This document shows, one piece after another, positions 12,694 through 13,075 of a stretch of 13,075 nt of DNA. The translations under genes were made by a program, and so were the position numbers. Numbering within the stretch: the first letter of the stretch is position 1; each line of letters opens with the position of its first letter. The stretch covers positions 37,328 to 50,402 of the forward strand of contig PMIW01000039.1 of NCBI GenBank assembly GCA_003158365.1. The letters run 5' to 3'. The stretch comes from Ignavibacteriota bacterium (GTDB lineage: Bacteria; Bacteroidota; Ignavibacteria; Tepidaquicellales; Tepidaquicellaceae). The notes under the pieces were generated by a model. That model had not been told where the DNA came from, did no database searches, and was given only the letters and a program-made list of their open reading frames with translations.

Positions 12694-12891
12694 TTATTCC
12701 GCGAGAATCATTCTCTTGACTCTCTTGGAATCACCGTCAGAGACGGTTGTGGCAGTTCTTAAATTTCTCTTGCGCTTAGCAGATTTTTTAGTCAGGATGT
12801 GACTTTTATATGCTTTTTCTCTTTTTATTTTACCTGTGGCGGTTACTTTAAATCTTTTTTTTGCCGCACGGTTTGATTTCATCTTAGGCAT
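12694..12891 (-). CDS. rpmI: 50S ribosomal protein L35
   Basis: L35 is a small basic protein of the large ribosomal subunit. The 65 residues begin PKMKSNRAAKKRFKVTATGK and contain SHILTKKSAKRKRNLR, both diagnostic. An AAAGGA stands 12 nt before the ATG, farther than ideal. It lies 28 nt downstream of infC and upstream of rplT, the order known from many bacteria. Confidence 0.98.
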   Translation of the reverse strand: MPKMKSNRAAKKRFKVTATGKIKREKAYKSHILTKKSAKRKRNLRTATTVSDGDSKRVKRMILAE

Positions 12892-12919
12892 TCAGAAAAA
12901 ATATCCTTTCTAATTTGTT

Positions 12920-13075
12920 TTATTCTTTATTTATATCATCCGCTTTTACTATCGGAGCGGGTTTTAATTTATTTTCTTTCTCTAATTTTGCTTTATAAGT
13001 TACTATCTTATTTCTGTCCGGTACAAGATAAGTTGTCAGCATTTTTCCTTCGAGTTTCGGAGGTGATTCAATTTT
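12920..13075 (-). CDS. infC: Translation initiation factor IF-3, C-terminal end (gene continues past the right edge)
   Basis: IF-3 binds the 30S subunit and checks start-codon pairing. Only the last 51 codons and the TAA (12920-12922) are present. I translated the frame: it begins KIESPPKLEGKMLTTYLVPD, matching the end of the IF-3 C-terminal domain, where the E. coli protein nearly stops. About 30 further residues (NKIVTYKAKLEKENKLKPAP and on to DDINKE) form a charged tail longer than in E. coli, a length variation I recall from Bacteroidota-related species. The operon promoter must lie off the window. Confidence 0.93.
   Translation of the reverse strand, partial: KIESPPKLEGKMLTTYLVPDRNKIVTYKAKLEKENKLKPAPIVKADDINKE

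Overview
The window is AT-rich bacterial chromosome with ordinary, tightly packed genes and no phage, plasmid, transposase or CRISPR signature. I place it tentatively near the Ignavibacteria/Chlorobi side of the Bacteroidota-related bacteria. Rho is short (about 434 residues) and lacks the large N-terminal insertion I associate with Bacteroidia. The best promoter-like sequences are TATAAT type rather than the Bacteroidia TAnnTTTG type. Clear Shine-Dalgarno sequences occur at some genes (rplT, the first cyclophilin, the 140-residue protein) and are missing at others. The placement is inferred from gene content and style, not from a search.

Left part, minus strand (1-2968): the 5' part of a ribonuclease E/G gene (running off the left edge) lies 28 bp downstream of rho, so the termination factor and an RNA-decay enzyme probably share a transcript. 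A 310-bp AT-rich spacer follows, then a small secreted DUF4189-like protein made of two repeat units.

Middle, plus strand (3271-9501): a tight four-gene run encodes a GT-C type membrane glycosyltransferase-like protein with a C-terminal TPR-like tail, the lytic transglycosylase MltG with an unusual N-terminal extension, an ABC-2-like permease without an ATPase beside it, and a UbiX-family flavoprotein with changed pocket residues. A separately transcribed 140-residue protein with its own promoter, ribosome binding site and terminator follows. The run suggests a cell-envelope unit, but what links UbiX to it is unclear.

Right part, minus strand (9752-13075), reading in the direction of transcription: the end of infC, then rpmI and rplT (the conserved IF3-L35-L20 ribosomal operon), a strong intrinsic terminator, a pheS promoter and leader hairpin, pheS, and two tandem cyclophilin-type peptidyl-prolyl isomerase lipoproteins. 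pheT is not next to pheS.

The most distinctive non-coding feature is a set of three 26-nt hairpins (11-bp arms, 4-nt loop) in the right half. Their stems differ but keep pairing, which looks like a small REP-like palindrome family; two of them form a 51-bp tandem duplication that resembles a double terminator. The most distinctive protein features are a three-copy 19-residue repeat at the N-terminus of MltG and the atypical UbiX pocket. I did not find convincing evidence of a wholly new multi-gene system.
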